This document shows positions 59,857-64,000 of a stretch of 64,000 nucleotides of DNA, one piece after another (within the stretch, counting starts at the first letter, position 1; each line of letters begins with the position of its first letter). Source of the DNA: Peromyscus leucopus (taxonomy: Eukaryota > Chordata > Mammalia > Rodentia > Cricetidae); the NCBI RefSeq assembly GCF_004664715.2, contig NC_051074.1, forward strand, positions 15,911,678 through 15,975,677, read 5' to 3'. Position numbers and translations under genes: made by a program. Below the pieces are notes generated by a model. It did not search any database. It saw nothing but the letters and a program-made list of their open reading frames with translations, and was not told the DNA's origin.

Positions 59857-59910
59857 ATTCTCACAAGCACGCACAGGCAGACACAAACACACACATACAC
59901 ATACACATGT
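59812..59910. repeat. (CA)n array, partly interrupted
   Basis: Pure CA to about 59,851, then CA with interruptions. It forms the tail of the preceding SINE. Confidence 0.95.
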
Positions 59911-59939
59911 ACACACTAAATCAACATAATTTTAAAAGT

Positions 59940-60652
59940 TCTTTAAGAGTTAACTTGCTCAGAACAACTTTGTATGGTTGCATCCAACACGAAAGGTTGT
60001 TGGTAACTATTTGTGCACTATACATGGTCTGAGAATTTTATAATTTAAAGTTTTTTAATCACATTTTTTGTGTGTATGATTGTGGTGTGTGCTTTTATTT
60101 AACCTGTGGTACTACTTCTTATCCCTTTCCCACTATCTCAATAGTAATTTTCACCAATGTAAAGGACCCTACATCCGCGATGCCCGGAGGATGGGAGAGA
60201 AAGAAAGGGGAAGGGCAATGCTCTCTCTTTGGGTCTGTTTTATTTTCACACAAAAGTGGGCCTTTTTTTCTTTCTTTTTAGAAAAAAAAAAAAAAAACCT
60301 TCACTGGCTGATTTCTCAAGCACACTTTTCAGCTCTCAATCAAACAAGCAGAAATTTAGTGGCCATTCAGAGTTCCCTATTCTTTGGCAGATGCACACTT
60401 CTCCCTTCCTAGGAAAGCTGCACACATTGTCTGAAATACACAACTAGACGTATAATGGCTTTCCTGCAACCTTGGATTGTTCTCTGGGCCCTGGCCACCT
60501 ACACTGAGCAATAAGGGGAAAAAATTGAAGAAGCTTTTTAGCTTTTATAGCTTATTGATTTTTATATTTTCTGATGTATTAGAGCAATTTTTCAAACGTA
60601 TCCTCCCTACCTTGATATCTTGAGTGTGGAGAGAGGATTTCACATTTATTAG

Positions 60653-60654
<2 letters not shown>
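59940..60654. other. Unique sequence, no gene seen
   Basis: It has a small CpG-bearing patch (catccgcgatgcccggagg near 60,171). Overlapping frames at 60,072-60,447 run through a T/A homopolymer region and show no domain. Confidence 0.45.

Positions 60655-60740
<86 letters not shown>
60655..60740. repeat. Compound (TC)n(TG)n microsatellite
   Basis: About 53 bp of TC passes directly into about 33 bp of TG, then cacgtgcatgtgtg. The first half is homopyrimidine (triplex-prone) and the second alternating purine-pyrimidine (Z-prone). Confidence 0.97.
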
Positions 60741-60741
<1 letters not shown>

Positions 60742-61124
60742 ACGTGCATGTGTGTATGTGTGTCCTCAGTGCTATCTGAAAGATATAAATGGCTTGGTAT
60801 AAAAAAAATCAATTCTCAGAGTAAAATTCAAGTGTAAGTATTACATAAAAAAACAGACAAGTAGGAATATACCCTTTCCAACCAGACAACAAAGCTGGTT
60901 TTGAAGACTACAGTTTCTGGACTTGAGTTGAAATCACTGATGCTCAGTGCTTTTCAAACAAAAAACTCCTCTCTCTTAATGGAGAGCATAAAATGCTGTA
61001 AATACACTTTTATTAACTCAGATCAAGCATGACAGCTTCTGAGAAAGCAGTGAAGCTGCTCTATCTACTCCAAGGGTGGCAGTCTCCTCTTGGACCTCAG
61101 AGATACACACAAACATTTTGACAC

Positions 61125-62290
61125 TTCGTTTTTTCCTTTTTTATTGAAAATATAATTTTTAACACAAATATTCTGATTATGGTTCTCTGCCTTCTACTTT
61201 TCCCAGTTCCTTCCCGCATTCCTTCCAATCTGAATCTGCCTTTTTTCTGTTTCTCATTAGAAAACAAATGGACTTCTATGGGATAATGAAAAAAATGAAA
61301 CATAAAAAATATTTTAAGATAAAGCAAAGGCTCATATTTTGGAATTGAATAAAATAAATAAAAGCAAAAGAGCCCAGGAGACCCACTTGTTCCCACACTA
61401 AGGAATTCTACAAAAGCACTAAACTAGCAGCCATCATATGTATGCAAAGAACTTATAGCATAAAAACAGAAGTGAATATATTATATATAATATGAATATA
61501 TAATAAAATTAAAAATAATAAGATACATTAACAAAAAAAGCTCAGATGTGACATTGTGAGTTGGCCATGTGGCCTGCTATTAAAAGAAGCTTGTTTCCCA
61601 GTGCGACTCCCTTGGAGGAAACTGAATTTTCATTCTATGTTATTGTCTACTGGAGGTTGCTTCTGGGTTAGGGATGGGGAAATGTGTCCACTTCTTTTAG
61701 CCATACATCCCCATCTAGTGCAGACCCGTGCAGGCCCAGTGAATACTGCTGCCTCAGTGTCTCTGCTTCATATGTGTGACAATCATGTTGATTAGAGCAT
61801 CTTGTTTTCTTGGTGTCCTCCATCTCCTCTTGTTCTTACATTCTTTCCACTTCCCCTTTCTTGGGCTTTCCTAAGTGCTGGGGAGAGGGATTTGATGGAG
61901 CCATCTCCTTTAGGGCCAAGTGTTCCAAGGTCTTTCACTCTCCATATTCTTCAGCTGTGGTGTGCTTGTTCTCATCTGCTATAGAAGGAAGCTTCTCTGT
62001 TGGTGGCTGAGCAAAGCTCTGGTCTAGAAATATGGCAGAATGTCATTAGGAATCATTTTACTGGTAGATTTTTTTTTAGAACAGTATATTTGGTTTTTCC
62101 CTATGTCTTTGGTCTATCTAGACTCAGGATCTTAGTCACCCAACGAGTATCAGGAATGAGTTCCATCTCATAAAGCAGGACTTAAGTTAAATCAGATATT
62201 GGTTGGTTACTACACAAGCTTTGTGACATTTCTCTAGCATATCTTGCACACAGGAAAGCATTATACATCAAAGGATTTGTGGCTGAGTAA
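61125..62290 (-). mobile_element. Lx-type L1 3'UTR, long fragment
   Basis: The reverse complement follows the old rodent L1 3'UTR for about 1.1 kb. Landmarks are 'ttattgaaaatataattttt', 'ccaagtgttccaaggtcttt', 'cctatgtctttggtctatct' and 'tagcatatcttgcacacagg'. Parts of it match 25,190-25,451 and 30,881-31,075. Confidence 0.75.
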
Positions 62291-62880
62291 TTTATAATTA
62301 ATCCTGGAGGAGGTTATTGCTAATAATTGTCTTTTATGTGAATCTGTGCTGTTTTCTTGGTGTTAGACTTTAGCATAGGGTTTTGTAAACACTAGGCAAA
62401 CGCTCTTCCACTGAGTGATATCCCAGCCCAATATTCAGAACTTTTAATATTGTTTCTTTTAGGCCAAACTACCTTCTATCATATTTGAAAATTCATAAAC
62501 CATACCAATCAGGTACTTTTTTTCAAAGTGATGGGATACTTAGGAGTCCCATTAAATCCTCTAAGAATACCCTATAAGTTTGATTTAGTAACAAAGTATT
62601 TCTCTTTCCTTAACACTGTTTTTATCTTCTTTAGTAAAAAAATCACAATACAGAGAGAAAATCATACTAAATACAGAAATGCAATATTAAACAAACCTGT
62701 TTCATATTTTCCTGAGTTATTTCCACAATAAGTTTGAGATTTGATATACTTTAAAAAAATGAAAACAAATTTAAACAACAGCGTCATAGAATACTTATTC
62801 TATGGCCTTAATAAGTTACATAAGTTACAATATATCTTTATTTAAAATTCAGTTCTTCCATAACTTGAGGACATTCTTCA

Positions 62881-63905
62881 TTTTTTTAAGCTCTTTAATC
62901 TTTATTGACACCTGGCACAAGTGACCTCAACCATAATGGGTGGGGACTTTAGAGGGGTGTATGGGGCCCCGAGTAAGGCTGGAGTGGGCTGTTATTGTGC
63001 CTGATGGTGTCCAGCCTAGGTGCTGGACTTTGGATATTGGGAACTATTCACCATCTCAGGATGCTGGGGCAGTACCTGTCATCAGCCCTTGATATTAGGG
63101 CCGCAGGCTGTCCACGTCTGGTACCTTAGGGCTCTTGGTGTAGAGGTCAAACTTGTTGAACTCTTTCACCCAGGGCAGCATATCCAGGTCCTGCTGGCTG
63201 CACAGCTATAGGTAGTCACCACCGTGTGCTATGCATAGAAGGAGTGGAATCGGGTCTTATAGAAGGCCTCGGAGGGTAGGAAGAACTTGTTGAACTTCAT
63301 CATCTGGTACAGGTACTCGTCATGATCCCGGGAGATAAGGACATTCTCAAGTCCACAGTGGGGCTGGTACATGCCAAGTTATGTGCTGTGTCGAGGGTCC
63401 TGAAGGTCAGGATTTTCTTAGAAAGTAGAGTTACAGAGTATCACGGAGGCCTGGGGATGGTAGCCCAGGGGAAAAGTGCCTCCAATAATGGCCCACTGAG
63501 GTTCCTCCACAGAGCCAGGATCTTCCCCAAATCATGCAGAAGTCTGACCAGGTAGAACCAGTCTTTGTCTGTGTGGGCTATCAAGATACCCTCTGCTGTC
63601 TAAAATTCATGAAAGAAGCGGGAGAAACCTACATTCGGGTCTGATTCATCTACCAGATCTTCTAGCATGTTCCCAGCATCCATGACTGTCATTTTCTTGT
63701 ATGAGAAGCTTCCAAACTGGATATGCTTCCCGCTGATGAAGTCCACCATCTGGTGTGTGTGCATGAGATTGTAGGTGGTAAAGATGCGATCCAGCAATGG
63801 GCAAGCAGTGCAGTTTCGGAAGCTGCCCTTGCTTTGGGCCAACTCTGGGTCCACATCAGGTTGACAGACCTGGGTAGGGTTTGAGCCCACATCCACATTC
63901 ATCCT
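62881..63905 (-). pseudogene. MIOX (myo-inositol oxygenase) processed pseudogene
   Basis: The parent is the cytosolic, kidney-enriched di-iron enzyme that oxidises myo-inositol to D-glucuronate. The start ATG is at 63,902. The first 100 codons are open and read MNVDVGSN..., with LLDRIFTTYNLMHTHQ and SYKKMTVMDAGN. A stop (TAG in place of a Gln codon, 63,600-63,602) ends the frame, and further lesions follow. Downstream sequence still tracks the parent in order, including the segment around 'ctgcatgatttggggaag' and the tail 'atcctgagatggtga' with the parental stop at 63,048-63,050. There are no introns. A 3'UTR with AATAAAG (62,901-62,906 reversed) and an A-rich tail (62,881-62,887) follow. It is a dead retrocopy. 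Confidence 0.93.
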
Positions 63906-64000
63906 GGGAGGGAGCAGAGATCAGATGGCAAGCTCGAAGTTCGACATTACTCTTAAAATGAAGGAAAGCTTAGAAATGAAATAATATTACCAAAGAAAAT

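Noticed and set aside
63689..63898. Second minus frame overlapping the MIOX copy
   Set aside because: It is an alternative frame of the pseudogene. The frame starting at 63,902 matches MIOX.

Overview
The window is nuclear DNA from a muroid rodent, probably a cricetid (vole, deer mouse or hamster type). The evidence is B1, B4/RSINE-like and ID-like SINEs, Lx-type and younger L1 LINEs, many ERV2/betaretrovirus-like LTRs with 6-bp target duplications, and long (CA)n, (GA)n and (AT)n arrays. It reads as an AT-rich gene desert or a large intron. I find no intact protein-coding gene and no convincing exon. The host-gene traces are two dead processed pseudogenes: an HNRNPA1 copy at about 42.8-44.5 kb (+) and a MIOX (myo-inositol oxygenase) copy at 62.9-63.9 kb (-).

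Layout. 0-14 kb: mostly unique sequence with a B1, two LTR-derived foldback units (3.14-3.69 and 8.44-8.92 kb), a solo LTR (10.2 kb), and a stretch at 5.4-6.3 kb that resembles conserved non-coding DNA. 14.7-17.6 kb: a complete but coding-dead 2.9-kb provirus with a perfect 6-bp duplication. 17.7-25 kb: solo LTRs, SINEs and an unusual L1 insertion holding only the 5'UTR and the start of ORF1. 25.45-30.4 kb: a minus-strand provirus with integrase remnants, running into a 500-N gap and lying inside an old Lx L1. 32.6-35.8 kb: a three-layer nest (old repeat, then inverted L1, then solo LTR). 36.8-41.6 kb: a plus-strand provirus split by another inverted L1; its primer-binding site continues into a full tRNA-Lys-like sequence. 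41.7-46.7 kb: solo LTR, B1, the HNRNPA1 pseudogene split by an LTR, and an L1 3' end. 47-63 kb: SINEs, old L1 3'UTRs, a short 1.7-kb provirus (53.8-55.5 kb), simple repeats and the MIOX pseudogene.

The sequences are related by insertion history, not by a pathway. Four proviruses (14.7, 25.5, 36.8 and 53.8 kb) share non-coding internal modules, so they belong to one extended ERV2 group. The most unusual observations are the complete tRNA-Lys copy at a PBS (37,130-37,205), two LTR-derived inverted-repeat units that each carry perfect 6-bp duplications, and the 3'-truncated L1 with a target duplication. All four are products of unusual reverse transcription or integration. Repeat family names are from memory of rodent repeats and were not checked against a database.
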